From: Rhodocyclaceae bacterium
GTDB lineage: Bacteria; Pseudomonadota; Gammaproteobacteria; Burkholderiales; Rhodocyclaceae
Reading direction: 5' to 3'
Assembly: GCA_022072095.1 (NCBI GenBank)
Contig: JAJVIJ010000033.1
Location: 1 to 47,554 of the forward strand
Length of the DNA: 47,554 bases
The position numbers were made by a program, and so were the translations under genes. Within the stretch, counting starts at the first letter, position 1. The number at the start of each line of letters is the position of its first letter. Positions 25,901 to 34,626 of the stretch are shown piece after piece. The notes beneath the pieces were generated by a model. It searched no databases and was not told the origin of the DNA. It saw only the letters and a list, made by a program, of their open reading frames with translations.

Positions 25901-26486
25901 CCACGCGCCGCATGTTGTCGCGTGCATCTTCGAGCCGGCCTTCGGTCTCGCGCCGGCGCTCGCGATACTTGCTGACGCCGGCGGCCTCTTCCAGGTATAG
26001 CCGCAGATCCTGCGGTTTCGCCTCGATCAGGCGCGAGATCATGCCCTGCTCGATGATCGCGTACGCGCGCGGGCCGAGTCCGGTGCCGAGAAACAGGTCG
26101 ACGACATCGCGGCGGCGAACCGGCAACTGGTTGATGGAGTAATGCGACTCGCCGCTCTGGCGCTCGAGCACACGCTTGACCGCCAGCTCGCCGTAGGCAG
26201 CCCACGGGCCACCGATACGGCCGGCATGATTGTCGAACACCAGCTCGACCGAAGCCCGCCCGACCTGTTTGCGGGTATCCGAACCATTGAAGATGACATC
26301 GCGCATCGAGTCACCGCGCAACGCGCCGGCGCGCGACTCGCCCAACACCCAGCGCGTGGCGTCGATGATGTTGGACTTGCCACAGCCGTTCGGGCCGACG
26401 ACGCCGACCAGACGTCCCGGCAGCAGCACGGTTGTCGGGTCGACGAAGGTCTTGAATCCGGAGAGTTTTATCTTGGTGAGTCGCAC
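22962..26486 (-). CDS. smc: Chromosome partition protein Smc
   Basis: Smc is the ring-forming ATPase of bacterial condensin. The 1174-residue product starts at a GTG (MRLTKIKLSGFKTFVDPTTV), has Walker A GPNGCGKSN near residue 32, long coiled coils (roughly 170-500 and 660-1000) rich in Ala, Glu, Arg and Gln, a globular hinge between them, and the C-terminal head with signature LSGGEKALTAIALVFAMF and Walker B FCLLDEVDAPLDD. It is divergent from queF. Having Smc rather than the MukBEF system fits Pseudomonas- or Xanthomonas-like gammaproteobacteria and not the enterics. Confidence 0.97.
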   Translation of the reverse strand: MRLTKIKLSGFKTFVDPTTVLLPGRLVGVVGPNGCGKSNIIDATRWVLGESRAGALRGDSMRDVIFNGSDTRKQVGRASVELVFDNHAGRIGGPWAAYGELAVKRVLERQSGESHYSINQLPVRRRDVVDLFLGTGLGPRAYAIIEQGMISRLIEAKPQDLRLYLEEAAGVSKYRERRRETEGRLEDARDNMRRVGDICQELGTRVEQLAVQAEVASRYQTLRARLRRCQGLLWLKKRDAAAAAHQAQAAALAAIDQEIVASQTALAHAHDSVEAARAAHGRAEAGLQAAQAEMYAANADVARLEAERAHQRDAMARAEARLAQLVADEANWQRKIESLAADGSRWQALHEQAERRVGELRALHHASQQALAAAEATHRNCDTAVSAVRIALTQAEQQLRVEEAHRANAARTLAALAERRQRLESERVALVPPDAAILGNAESRAAELRARLAELDGHIIDLQEQLPALRAALAHAREAENVEQKRAAEVRARRDALQQLQNKTARDGKLDGWIERLGLSAPSPLWAELDVDSGWETAVEAALRERFTALPVEDDEGLARALAAPAPEPVALVVLDHPTGDHPPGRNDESLLAHVRTRDVRWQTVLADWLSAVRATEDLAALLARRNELESGTCWVDRRGDLIDRHGLRLFVPDARTHGAVERQRELGALAESLAVAEVTAAAAHAERVAVERQLVESEDTLTQDRRRLHELQKSVHGADLELLKARQEQARYQERRAQLEQALDEIRLAEQKETARGLQSETELDAMRARTEALRAEMNGQLESLRAADGELRATRAAEQSHARASQEAEFSLRECTSKLQDLAKARDEAIDQGRRVADALAALGIERQQIDVDGTDRELARAHTLAAEREQVLAVCRGASEESAVALRDADEQRLVCERRLAALRERAGNQRLAAQAAEMAYAQFVERLAEDGADASALIEAPEATMNEAVLANEIAKIGRAIDGLGAVNLAALQELDAARTRKTYLDAQAADLERAIQTLENAIRRIDRDTRAQLREVFERVNTAFGRLFPELFGGGQAALIMTGEEILDAGVQVVAQPPGKRNASIQLLSGGEKALTAIALVFAMFQLNPAPFCLLDEVDAPLDDSNTERFCQMVRRMSAETQFVFISHNKITMEMAEQLIGVTMQERGVSRVVEVDIDMALRLRDQQAA

Positions 26487-26608
26487 GTCGCGGCAGCGCT
26501 GTCTGTAACGGGTCGGTTTCGCGGCACCCGCCGCTCTGGGGCATCGGCTCCGGGTAAAATCATATCATTCCAGTTTACGAAATCGCCGGGGCCCGAGCCC
26601 CTCCCCCC

Positions 26609-27052
26609 ATGCCCAGCCAGCCCAGCCAGGAACTGGAGACGTTCCCGAACCCCAGCCGCGGACGCGACTACCGCATCCACATGGAAATTCCCGAATTCAC
26701 CTGCCTGTGTCCGAAGACCGGGCAGCCGGATTTCGCGACGCTGATCCTGGATTACATCCCCGATGCGTGCTGCGTCGAACTGAAGAGTCTGAAGCTCTAT
26801 ATCTGGTCGTTCCGGAACCAGGGGCATTTTCACGAAGCGGTCACGAACCAGATCGCCGATCACCTGGTGGCCGTGCTGTCGCCGAGATACCTGCGGCTCG
26901 AGGCACGATTCTTCGTGCGCGGGGGCATTTTCACGACGGTCGTTGCCGATCACCGGCAACCCGGCTGGTCGCCGGCGTCGCCGGTGCGTCTGGACGCATT
27001 GGCCGGCGATGTCGGGGAACAAAGCGCGCGGGAGGGCGCGGGCCCTCCCTAG
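26609..27052 (+). CDS. queF: NADPH-dependent 7-cyano-7-deazaguanine reductase QueF
   Basis: QueF reduces preQ0 to preQ1 in queuosine synthesis. The product is the short type I form (147 residues). It contains the catalytic cysteine in the [13 protein letters not shown] region, the QueF signature [14 protein letters not shown], the E in [13 protein letters not shown] and the FFVRGGI element. Its stop lies only 5 bp from the stop of the convergent crotonase gene, so there is no room for a separate terminator. No other queuosine gene is in the window. Confidence 0.94.
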   Translation: MPSQPSQELETFPNPSRGRDYRIHMEIPEFTCLCPKTGQPDFATLILDYIPDACCVELKSLKLYIWSFRNQGHFHEAVTNQIADHLVAVLSPRYLRLEARFFVRGGIFTTVVADHRQPGWSPASPVRLDALAGDVGEQSAREGAGPP

Positions 27053-27057
27053 CCGGC

Positions 27058-27840
27058 TTACTTCGCCTTGCGCGACTTGAAGGCGTCCAGCTTTTTCTTG
27101 AAATCCGGCATATCCTCGAGCACGGACATGTGCGAGGAAATCATATCCAGGTGCATCGCCAGGCCGCTCGTCAGGCTCTGATACAGCGCACGTTTGGTGA
27201 AGCGGATGGCCTGCTGGGGCTGGCTCACGATCTTCAGCGCGAGCTCATAGGCCGCGTTGAAGGCCTCCCCATCCGGCACCACGCGATTGACCATGCCGTA
27301 GCGCTCCGCCTCCTCGGCGGTGATTTCCTTGGCGGTCCAGAACATCTCCAGCGCGCGGCCGACGCCGATCAAGCGCGGCAGATAGTAGGTACCGCCGTCC
27401 CCGGGGGGCAAGCCCATGTTGATATAGCTCTCGGCGAACACGGCCGATTTGGCGGCGATGCGGATATCGCACATCAAGGCCATGTCCAGTCCGGCACCGC
27501 GCGCCGTACCGTTCAGTGCCGCGATCACCGGCCGGTCGAGCCGCTCCAGCGTGAGCGCGATGCGATGCACGTGCTCCCAGAGAAAATTCTTGCGATCCAG
27601 GCTGTTCTGATCGATGAACTTGGTCATTTCATCGACATCGCCGCCGGCACAGAAAGCCTTGCCGGCACCGGTGACGATGACCACGTTCGCGCCGGGATTG
27701 TTGGCGACCTTCTGCAGCGCGTCGTACCACTCGTCCACCATGTCCTGGTGGAAGGCGTTGTAACGTTCCGGGCGATTGAGCGTGAGGACCGCGATGCCCT
27801 TGTCGTCGATCGCCAGCTTGATGTATTGATATTCCGACAT
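27058..27840 (-). CDS. Enoyl-CoA hydratase/isomerase (crotonase) family protein
   Basis: This 260-residue crotonase-fold protein has the usual oxyanion-hole elements (KAFCAGGDVDEM near residue 61; NGTARGAGLDMALMCDIRIAA at 110-130). Compared with enoyl-CoA hydratase, the two catalytic glutamates are replaced: by my alignment Asp119 stands in the first place and Tyr139 in the second, while Asp148 in the PPGDGGTYYLPR segment is acidic and close by. That pattern suggests an isomerase or another crotonase reaction more than a plain hydratase. It lies 46 bp after the small acyl-CoA dehydrogenase gene with a GGAGAG ribosome site and is presumably part of that operon. Confidence 0.82.
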   Translation of the reverse strand: MSEYQYIKLAIDDKGIAVLTLNRPERYNAFHQDMVDEWYDALQKVANNPGANVVIVTGAGKAFCAGGDVDEMTKFIDQNSLDRKNFLWEHVHRIALTLERLDRPVIAALNGTARGAGLDMALMCDIRIAAKSAVFAESYINMGLPPGDGGTYYLPRLIGVGRALEMFWTAKEITAEEAERYGMVNRVVPDGEAFNAAYELALKIVSQPQQAIRFTKRALYQSLTSGLAMHLDMISSHMSVLEDMPDFKKKLDAFKSRKAK

Positions 27841-27886
27841 GTGTGCTCTCCAAATGATGATGTGATCCGTCCTGGAACGGGCCAGC

Positions 27887-28966
27887 TCAGGCTGCGACCG
27901 GGATGCCGGTCTGATTGGTCATCGCCGGCCACAGGCCCTCGGCACCGAGGTCGATCAGCCAGTGGCCCAGATAGCCCGCCCAATCCGTTTCCGCGCCGAA
28001 CTCTTCGCGCCAGCTCCACAGGCGACGCGTGCTGTGATGCAGGGTATGTTCGAAGGTGACGCCGATCGCGGCATGGATCTGGTGAGCAAGTGCCGCGGCC
28101 ACACCGGCGGCCTCGCCGACACGCACTTTCGCGCACGCCGCTTCCGCCAAGCCGGAGCCACCGCTGGCGCCAGCGGCCTCGACCGCGATGCAGGCGGCGG
28201 CCACCTCGCCCGACATCAGCGCCAGTTGTTGCTGCACCGACTGGAACTTGCCGATCGGCTTGCCGAATTGCACGCGCTCGTTGGCGTAGCGCAGGCTGTG
28301 TGCCATGGCCTTTTCCGTAGCGCCCGCCATCAGTGCGGCACGCGCGAGCGCGCCGCGGCGAAAGAGCTCGCCCTGCGACACTCCCGCGGGCGCCTTGGCG
28401 ACGGCATCGGCGCCGAGCGCGACGCCATCGAACGTCAGCTCGTCGCGGGGTTCACCGGCCAGATTGCGCGCGCTGCGCACCTTGCCCGCGGCCCCATCTA
28501 TGCGAACGACGTATTCCTGCCGGCCCACCCAGGCGATGGCCACACGATGCGCTGCCTGTCCGCCCCAGGGTACGCCGCCGGCAGCGCCCGACAGGGTCCA
28601 GCCCTTGCCGGACTTTTTCAGCGACAGACGCTCGCGTGCGCGCACCGGTGCCACGGTCAGCGGACCGTCCGGGACCTCCATGCCCGATGACGAGAGCATC
28701 CAGCCGGCCAGCAGCGTTTCCGCGAGCGGCACCGGCGCTGCATGCCGTCCAGCCGCGCGCAATACCGCCAGCACGTCGCCGAGCCCCACGCCCGAGCCGC
28801 CTTCGGCTTCCGGCAGCCAGGCCCGGGTCATGCCAGCATCGACCAGTGCCTGCCAAAGCTTCGCCGGCCATTCACCTTTTTCGGCGGCGTTGACCACTTC
28901 CGGGGCGCACTCCGTCGCGAGCAGGCGCTCCATCGAACTCACCAGCATCGTTCTCATTTCGCTCAT
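27887..28966 (-). CDS. Acyl-CoA dehydrogenase family protein, small subunit-like
   Basis: The 359-residue product belongs to the acyl-CoA dehydrogenase superfamily but is of the divergent, partner-type class. The N-terminal helical domain (WLPEAEGGSGVGLGDVLAVL) is followed by a poorly conserved beta domain lacking the usual substrate/FAD serine-rich motif, then by the FAD-binding C-terminal part with ERVQFGKPIGKFQSVQQQL at 230-247 and the QIHAAIGVTFEHTLHHSTRR segment at 296-315. Its start overlaps the stop of the larger dehydrogenase by 4 bp. Such unlike pairs form heterotetramers in steroid side-chain degradation (known for mycobacterial ChsE-type enzymes); the same assembly is inferred here. 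Confidence 0.82.
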   Translation of the reverse strand: MSEMRTMLVSSMERLLATECAPEVVNAAEKGEWPAKLWQALVDAGMTRAWLPEAEGGSGVGLGDVLAVLRAAGRHAAPVPLAETLLAGWMLSSSGMEVPDGPLTVAPVRARERLSLKKSGKGWTLSGAAGGVPWGGQAAHRVAIAWVGRQEYVVRIDGAAGKVRSARNLAGEPRDELTFDGVALGADAVAKAPAGVSQGELFRRGALARAALMAGATEKAMAHSLRYANERVQFGKPIGKFQSVQQQLALMSGEVAAACIAVEAAGASGGSGLAEAACAKVRVGEAAGVAAALAHQIHAAIGVTFEHTLHHSTRRLWSWREEFGAETDWAGYLGHWLIDLGAEGLWPAMTNQTGIPVAA

Positions 28967-30120
28967 CGCAGTCCCAGGCTCCTCGCAATGATGTTACGCA
29001 GAATCTCGTTCGTGCCGCCGCGCAGCGTGAAGGTCGGCGCCGACAGCAGGGCCTTGGCCATCAGCACCTCATATTCGCTGGGCGCGCCCGCGGACCATTC
29101 GGCAGGCGCCAGCGCCCGGATGATCTCGATGGTCTCGCGCTCGAAGCGGGTGCCCAGATCCTTGACCAGCGAGGCATCGACCTCGGGCGACTGCCCCGCC
29201 GCGAGCAGCGTCGCCACCGCGACGGACATGCGCCGCAGGGTCCACAGGCGTGCGCCCAGCTGACCCAGCGCGATTACCTTTCTTGCGTCGGGGTCACGTG
29301 CAGCCAGGCGCACCAGTTCGACCAGCAGCGGGAAGATGCTCAGGAAACGTTCCGGGCCGCTGCGTTCGTAGCCCAGTTCGCTCAGGACCTGCGTCCAGCC
29401 GTTGCCCGGTTCGCCGACCAGGCGATATTCGGGCACGAAGACATCATCGAAGATGGTTTCGTTGAAATGATGCGCACCGTTCATCATGATGATCGGGCGG
29501 ATGGTGACGCCCTTGGACTTCAGGTCTACGATGATTTGGCTGAACCCGGCACGGCGATCACCTCCGGCATCGCCGGTGCGACAGAACACGACCATATGGT
29601 CGCAGCGATGCGCGCCGCTGCTCCAGATCTTGCGGCCGTTGATCACCCAGCCGCCATCCGTCCTGCGCGCCTGTGTGCGCACCTGACCCAGGTCCGAACC
29701 CGCGTCGGGCTCGCTCATGCCGATGGCAAAAAAGATCTCGGCCGAAGCCAGTCTTGGCAGGAATTCGTCCTTCAGTCGGTCGCTACCGAAACGCAGCAGC
29801 AGCGGTCCGGTCTGACGCACCCCTACCCAGTGGGCACCCACCGGTGCGCCGGCGGCGAGCAATTCCTCGTTGACGACGAAGTTCTCGAAGAAACTGCGTT
29901 CCTGACCGCCGTAACGCTTGGGCCAGGTCATGCCGACCCAGCCGCGTGCGGCGAGCTTGCGCGAGAATTCGGGCGAAAAACCCTCCATCCACGAATTGCA
30001 TACCGGAACGAAACTGCCCTGAGCCAGTTCCTTCTTGAGGAAGGCACGCACCTCGGCGCGCAAGGTCTGCAGCTCAGGGGCCAGCTCCGGCATGGTAAAG
30101 CCCGGGTCCTGAAAGATCAT
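28963..30120 (-). CDS. Acyl-CoA dehydrogenase family protein, large subunit-like
   Basis: This 385-residue flavoprotein would introduce a 2,3 double bond into an acyl-CoA ester. It has GMSEPDAGSDLGQVRT (substrate/flavin segment, about 134-149), WVINGRKIWSSGAHRCDH, and the C-terminal TLRGGTNEILRNIIARSLGLR. The start at 30120 is well supported by a very strong ribosome binding site, GGAGGTGAT, 8 nt upstream. It opens a three-gene unit (large dehydrogenase, small dehydrogenase, crotonase), with a 4-bp overlap to the second gene. Polycyclic, branched or alicyclic acyl-CoA is a more likely substrate than a straight chain, given the paired arrangement, but this is inference. Confidence 0.88.
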   Translation of the reverse strand: MIFQDPGFTMPELAPELQTLRAEVRAFLKKELAQGSFVPVCNSWMEGFSPEFSRKLAARGWVGMTWPKRYGGQERSFFENFVVNEELLAAGAPVGAHWVGVRQTGPLLLRFGSDRLKDEFLPRLASAEIFFAIGMSEPDAGSDLGQVRTQARRTDGGWVINGRKIWSSGAHRCDHMVVFCRTGDAGGDRRAGFSQIIVDLKSKGVTIRPIIMMNGAHHFNETIFDDVFVPEYRLVGEPGNGWTQVLSELGYERSGPERFLSIFPLLVELVRLAARDPDARKVIALGQLGARLWTLRRMSVAVATLLAAGQSPEVDASLVKDLGTRFERETIEIIRALAPAEWSAGAPSEYEVLMAKALLSAPTFTLRGGTNEILRNIIARSLGLR

Positions 30121-30218
30121 CCTTCATCACCTCCATGTAGATATGCAAAATTGTTATCGATGCCATGATGTCCGGCAATACGCCGGCATCGATACGTCAG
30201 CATCCATTTCGCGCCCGA

Positions 30219-30254
30219 CCTGGTCACGCCAGGACCAGACCCGGCCATGTCTGG
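30219..30254. promoter_or_regulatory. Cluster of overlapping inverted repeats upstream of the acyl-CoA dehydrogenase operon
   Basis: Within 36 bp three short inverted repeats overlap: CCTGG/CCAGG (30219-30233), CTGGTC/GACCAG (30220-30238, spacer 7) and CCAGAC/GTCTGG (30235-30254, spacer 8). They lie about 100-135 bp before the start of the large acyl-CoA dehydrogenase and behind the EamA gene. This could be an operator or a transcript end. The rest of 30121-30383 holds no gene that I can support. Confidence 0.3.
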
Positions 30255-30383
30255 ATGGCAAACTAACACGGCAAGAACTTGCCCTGCAACGTGTCGTCAA
30301 GACTCGGGCCAACCGAAGGGTGTTGGTCAGCATATCGGTGCCGGTCCGAAAACGTGACCTCGGCCGCTTGCCCGGCCCGGGCC

Positions 30384-31289
30384 TCAACCGACTGGTTCCC
30401 CGGTCCGCGCCGGATCGCCCCCTTCCATCCGGCCGGCAAACAGCGAAGCCGCGATGACCATCGCCCCCCCCGCCCACTGTTGCGATGACATGGTTTCGTC
30501 GGCGAGCCACCACGATGCCAGGGCCGCGACCATCAGCTCGCTCAGCATGATGACGATGGCTTGGAAGGCGCGTAACCGGGACAAGCCGAAGTGGACTGCG
30601 ACATTGGTCGCCCACAATACCAGCCCGACCAGCACGACGAGCAGCCAGGACCATGTCGGCGGCAAGTGAGCGGGCGGTGGAGCAAAGGGCATCGCGGCCA
30701 GGGCGCATACCGCTACGCCAAGGCATACCGCGAGTGCCTTTGCGCCACCGGTCGATGAGGCGGCCTTGCGCGACAGCACGTTCGACCAGGCAAATGCAAA
30801 GCCGGCGATCAGGCCCAGCCATTCGCCGAGGCCGGCCGGCATCGGCAGACCCAGCTCCGGTCGCCAGAGCATGACCGCGGCCCCGGCAAGCGACAGCCCC
30901 ACCACGGTAGTACCTCGCGCATCGATCCGCTCACCGAGCAGCATGCGGGCGAGCAGCACGGTCCATAGCGGGGCCAGGTAGAAGAGCAGCAGGACACGCA
31001 TGACTTCGCCGTACAGCGTGCCCATCACGTACCCAAGGTTGCACAGGCCGGCAACGATGCCCAGCGGCCACAGCGCGGGCGAACGTAAGACTTCGCGCAC
31101 GATCTCGCATCCGCGCCGCGGTGACAGCAGCAGGCCGGCGACTACTGCGACGCCGTAGCTCGCGAAGGTAGCCCAAATGCCATTCACGCCGACTGCCGCC
31201 AACGTGCGGTAAGGCGCCCAGATCAATCCCCAGACCAGGGCGCCGGTCAACAGCGCCGCGATCGCCAGATTTTTTTCCGAATACTTCAT
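30384..31289 (-). CDS. EamA/DMT-superfamily transporter
   Basis: This roughly 301-residue protein is almost entirely hydrophobic, with about ten membrane segments arranged as two tandem EamA repeats (first repeat from ALLTGALVWGLIWAPYRTLA, second from PAGLGEWLGLIAGFAFAWSNVLSRKAA). Family members export amino acids, metabolites or drugs; the substrate here is unknown. The start is placed at MKYSEKNLAIAALL, giving a normal short cytoplasmic N terminus; an ATG five codons upstream is also possible. It is divergent from dapC (start codons about 90 bp apart). It is not obviously linked to the catabolic genes downstream. Confidence 0.8.
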   Translation of the reverse strand: MKYSEKNLAIAALLTGALVWGLIWAPYRTLAAVGVNGIWATFASYGVAVVAGLLLSPRRGCEIVREVLRSPALWPLGIVAGLCNLGYVMGTLYGEVMRVLLLFYLAPLWTVLLARMLLGERIDARGTTVVGLSLAGAAVMLWRPELGLPMPAGLGEWLGLIAGFAFAWSNVLSRKAASSTGGAKALAVCLGVAVCALAAMPFAPPPAHLPPTWSWLLVVLVGLVLWATNVAVHFGLSRLRAFQAIVIMLSELMVAALASWWLADETMSSQQWAGGAMVIAASLFAGRMEGGDPARTGEPVG

Positions 31290-31380
31290 CGTCGATGAAA
31301 CCATCCCCGCGCCCGCGCGGCCCGACCCAGAAGGCGCCCATATAATCGCCGTTCTGCCGATGCGCTCACCCCGATAGCGG

Positions 31381-32577
31381 ATGAACCCCAAGCTCGATCT
31401 GCTCGAACCCTATCCGTTCGAGAAACTGCGCACCCTCCTCGCCGGTGTACAGGCTCCGGTTGCCCATGCCCCGATCCGGCTGTCGATTGGCGAGCCGCAG
31501 CACCCGACCCCGGCGCTGATACGGGACGCGCTGTCCGGAGCATTGGACGGACTCGCGCATTATCCCAGCACGCAGGGATCGGAAGCCCTGCGCGCCGCGA
31601 TCGCGGCATGGATCGAGCGTCGCCACGGCGTGCACGATATCGATGTGGCGACGCAGGTCTTGCCCGTTGCAGGCTCGCGCGAGGCGCTGTTCTCGTTCGC
31701 GCAGGCGGTCATCGACCCTGCTGAGGGCACGGCGCGGGTGCTGTGCCCCAATCCGTTCTATCAGATCTATGAAGGCGCGGCGTGGCTCGCCGGCGCCCGG
31801 CCGATCTTCTACAACCAGACACCCGACAATGGCTTCGGCCTCGATTTCGCCCATATGTCGGACGAGGACTGGCGCCATGTGCGACTGGCCTATGTCTGTT
31901 CGCCGGGAAATCCCAGCGGCGCGGTGCTGGACATCGACGACTGGCGGCGCTTGTTCGAACTGGCCGATCGTCACGACTTCATCATTGCGTCGGACGAATG
32001 CTATTCGGAGATCTACCAGGACGAAACCTCGCCGCCGCTCGGTGCGCTGGCCGCGGCTCGCCAGCTTGGCCGGCGTGGCTGCGAGCGTCTGGTCGTGTTC
32101 TCCAGCCTGTCCAAGCGCTCCAACGTGCCGGGCATGCGCTCGGGATTCGTCGCCGGCGATGCCAGCGTGCTGGCGCGTTATTTGTTGTACCGCACTTACC
32201 ATGGCTGCGCCATGAGCCCGGCGGTGCAGGTTGCCAGTATCGCCGCCTGGGGGGACGAGGTGCACGTCATCGAGAATCGGCAGCGGTACCGCGAGAAGTT
32301 CGCGCGCGTGCAGCCGGTCATCGATGCCTGCCTGCCCGCGCCCATGCCGCCGGCTGGCTTCTATCTGTGGGCGCGCACGCCATGTGCGGACACGGATTTC
32401 GCGCGCGGACTGTACGCTGCCTATAATGTAACTGTCCTGCCGGGCAGCTATCTTTCCCGGCCGGCCCAGGGGATCCATCCCGGCGCGGGCTTCATCCGAC
32501 TGGCATTGGTCGCCGAGCTCGATGAATGCCTGGAGGCTGCGGCGCGTATCGTCGCGTACACGAAAAATCTGCAATAG
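31381..32577 (+). CDS. dapC: Succinyldiaminopimelate transaminase DapC
   Basis: DapC converts N-succinyl-2-amino-6-ketopimelate to N-succinyl-LL-diaminopimelate in lysine and peptidoglycan synthesis. The 398-residue product is a class I/II PLP aminotransferase: [12 protein letters not shown] near the N terminus, [10 protein letters not shown] (cofactor-binding Asn region), SDECYSEIY (Asp/Tyr contacts) and [17 protein letters not shown] with the Schiff-base lysine. It begins the plus-strand run dapC-dapD-pilU-dapE-prmB and ends 13 bp before dapD. Confidence 0.94.
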   Translation: MNPKLDLLEPYPFEKLRTLLAGVQAPVAHAPIRLSIGEPQHPTPALIRDALSGALDGLAHYPSTQGSEALRAAIAAWIERRHGVHDIDVATQVLPVAGSREALFSFAQAVIDPAEGTARVLCPNPFYQIYEGAAWLAGARPIFYNQTPDNGFGLDFAHMSDEDWRHVRLAYVCSPGNPSGAVLDIDDWRRLFELADRHDFIIASDECYSEIYQDETSPPLGALAAARQLGRRGCERLVVFSSLSKRSNVPGMRSGFVAGDASVLARYLLYRTYHGCAMSPAVQVASIAAWGDEVHVIENRQRYREKFARVQPVIDACLPAPMPPAGFYLWARTPCADTDFARGLYAAYNVTVLPGSYLSRPAQGIHPGAGFIRLALVAELDECLEAAARIVAYTKNLQ

Positions 32578-32590
32578 GGGAATAACGAAC

Positions 32591-33409
32591 ATGGGCATGG
32601 AGCAAGCGGTCATCGAGGCCGCCTGGGAACGGCGTGCGGACATCGATGCGAACAATGCCGGCGCCGAGCTGAGCCAGGCGGTCCAGCATGTGCTCGCGGA
32701 GCTCGATGCCGGGCGGCTGCGCGTGGCCGAAAAAATCGATGGTGACTGGGTCACGCATCAGTGGATCAAGAAGGCCGTGCTGCTGTCGTTCCGGCTCGAG
32801 GCGAATCGCACCATGCAGGCGGGTGATCTGCGCTTCTTCGACAAGGTGGCCACCAAGTTCGCCGATTACGATGCGGCCCGATTTCAGGCCGGCGGTTTTC
32901 GTGTCGTGCCGCCGGCGACCGTGCGCCGCGGTGCCTTCATCGGAGCCAATGTCGTGTTGATGCCGAGCTATGTGAACATCGGCGCCTATGTCGGCGCAGG
33001 CAGCATGGTCGATACCTGGGCGACGGTCGGCTCCTGTGCGCAGATCGGCAGCAATGTGCATCTATCGGGAGGTGTCGGCATCGGTGGCGTGCTCGAACCC
33101 TTGCAGGCCAATCCGACCATCATCGAGGACAACTGCTTCATCGGCGCGCGCTCGGAAATCGTCGAGGGCGTCATCGTCGAGGAGAATGCCGTCATTTCCA
33201 TGGGGGTGTTCATCGGCCAGAGCACGCGCATCTACGACCGCACCACCGGCGAGACGCTGTACGGCCGTGTGCCGGCCGGCGCCGTCGTGGTGCCGGGCGC
33301 CTTGCCCGCCGCGGATGGCAGTCACAGCCTGTATTGTGCGGTGATCGTCAAACGCGTCGATGCCCAGACGCGCGCGAAGGTCGGCATCAACGAATTGCTG
33401 CGCGCATAG
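32591..33409 (+). CDS. dapD: 2,3,4,5-tetrahydropyridine-2,6-dicarboxylate N-succinyltransferase DapD
   Basis: DapD succinylates tetrahydrodipicolinate, the step before DapC. The ATG at 32591 is preferred over the upstream frame start because it follows an AGGGG element and matches the family N terminus ([19 protein letters not shown]). The 272-residue product has the N-terminal helical part, then left-handed beta-helix hexapeptide repeats ([37 protein letters not shown] described by its repeat pattern) and [15 protein letters not shown]. The length is normal. Confidence 0.96.
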   Translation: MGMEQAVIEAAWERRADIDANNAGAELSQAVQHVLAELDAGRLRVAEKIDGDWVTHQWIKKAVLLSFRLEANRTMQAGDLRFFDKVATKFADYDAARFQAGGFRVVPPATVRRGAFIGANVVLMPSYVNIGAYVGAGSMVDTWATVGSCAQIGSNVHLSGGVGIGGVLEPLQANPTIIEDNCFIGARSEIVEGVIVEENAVISMGVFIGQSTRIYDRTTGETLYGRVPAGAVVVPGALPAADGSHSLYCAVIVKRVDAQTRAKVGINELLRA

Positions 33410-33441
33410 ACTCCAGGCGACAGTCGAGCGAGGGTGTGACG

Positions 33442-34623
33442 ATGATCATGGATCGGCTGTTTCAGATCATGGCGGACAAGAAGGCGTCCGACATTTTCAT
33501 CACCGCTGGTGCCCCGATCAACATCAAGATCCAGGGCACCTCGCTACCCATCAACCAGAAAACCATGGATCCGGAAACGATCCGGCGCATGGCCCACGAA
33601 ATGCTTACGCCCGAGCAGGTGCTGCACTTCGAATCGCAGAAAGAGCTCAATCTGTCGTTCGGCCGACGCGACCTGGGCAATTTTCGCGTCAACATGTTTT
33701 TCCAGCGCGGCAGCATCGCCATCGTGGTGCGTTACATACAGGGCGACATCCCGCCGCTCGATTCGCTCGGCATGCCCAGCGTGCTCGCCGAACTGATCAT
33801 GGAAAAGCGTGGGCTGGTGCTGGTGGTCGGCGCCACCGGCTCCGGCAAGTCGACGACGATGGCGGCCATGCTCGACTATCGCAACAGCCAATGTACCGGC
33901 CATATCCTGACGGTCGAGGATCCGATCGAGTACCTGTTCCGGCACAAGAAGTCGATCGTGAATCAGCGCGAGATCGGCATGGACACGAATGGTTGGGAGC
34001 CGGCGCTGAAGAATGCCATGCGCCAGGCGCCCGACTGCATCCTGATCGGCGAGATCCGCGACAAGGAAACCATGTCGTCCGCGCTCGCCTACGCGCAGAC
34101 CGGTCACCTGTGTCTGGCGACGCTGCATGCCAACAACAGCTACCACGCCCTGAACCGCATCATCAATTTCTTTCCGATCGAGAGCCGCTCGCTGCTGTTT
34201 CTCGATCTGGCCGTGACCTTGCGCGGCATCATTTCGCAACGCCTGGTGCGCAAGCCCGACGGCTCGCGCATCCCCGCATCGGAAATCCTGCTCAACACGC
34301 GCCACATCCAGGAGCTGATCGAGCGTGGCGAGGTCAGCTCGATCAAGGAAGCCATGGAACAGAGCCTGGCACCGGGCTCCCAGACCTTCGAGCAGGATCT
34401 GTTCCGTCTCTATCGCGAGGGCATCATCACGCTCGAAGAGGCGCTCGCCAATTCGGATTCGCCGACGAATCTCTCGTGGCTGATCAACAATTCCCAATTC
34501 GGCAATGCGTCTCAGGATGCCGCGGAGCGCAAGTCGGGCGAGGGTGCGGCCACCGATCTGGAGCGGACCCAGCCCGGCGCCTCGTTTTCCGAGTTCACCT
34601 TGCACCTCAACGAACCGGGCTGA
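33442..34623 (+). CDS. pilU: Type IV pilus retraction ATPase PilU
   Basis: PilU is the accessory retraction motor of type IV pili, acting with PilT on the cytoplasmic face. The 393-residue product starts at MIMDRLFQIMADKKASDIFI behind an AGGG site. It has Walker A GATGSGKST at 130-138, the Asp box (GHILTVEDPIEYLF), Walker B (CILIGEIRDKETM) and the His box (TGHLCLATLHANN). The C-terminal tail after FRLYREGIITLEEALANSDSPTNL is longer than in PilT, as in PilU. It is lodged between dapD and dapE with 3 bp to dapE, an unexpected place for a motility gene. No pilT lies in the window. Confidence 0.9.
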   Translation: MIMDRLFQIMADKKASDIFITAGAPINIKIQGTSLPINQKTMDPETIRRMAHEMLTPEQVLHFESQKELNLSFGRRDLGNFRVNMFFQRGSIAIVVRYIQGDIPPLDSLGMPSVLAELIMEKRGLVLVVGATGSGKSTTMAAMLDYRNSQCTGHILTVEDPIEYLFRHKKSIVNQREIGMDTNGWEPALKNAMRQAPDCILIGEIRDKETMSSALAYAQTGHLCLATLHANNSYHALNRIINFFPIESRSLLFLDLAVTLRGIISQRLVRKPDGSRIPASEILLNTRHIQELIERGEVSSIKEAMEQSLAPGSQTFEQDLFRLYREGIITLEEALANSDSPTNLSWLINNSQFGNASQDAAERKSGEGAATDLERTQPGASFSEFTLHLNEPG

Positions 34624-34626
34624 TCG

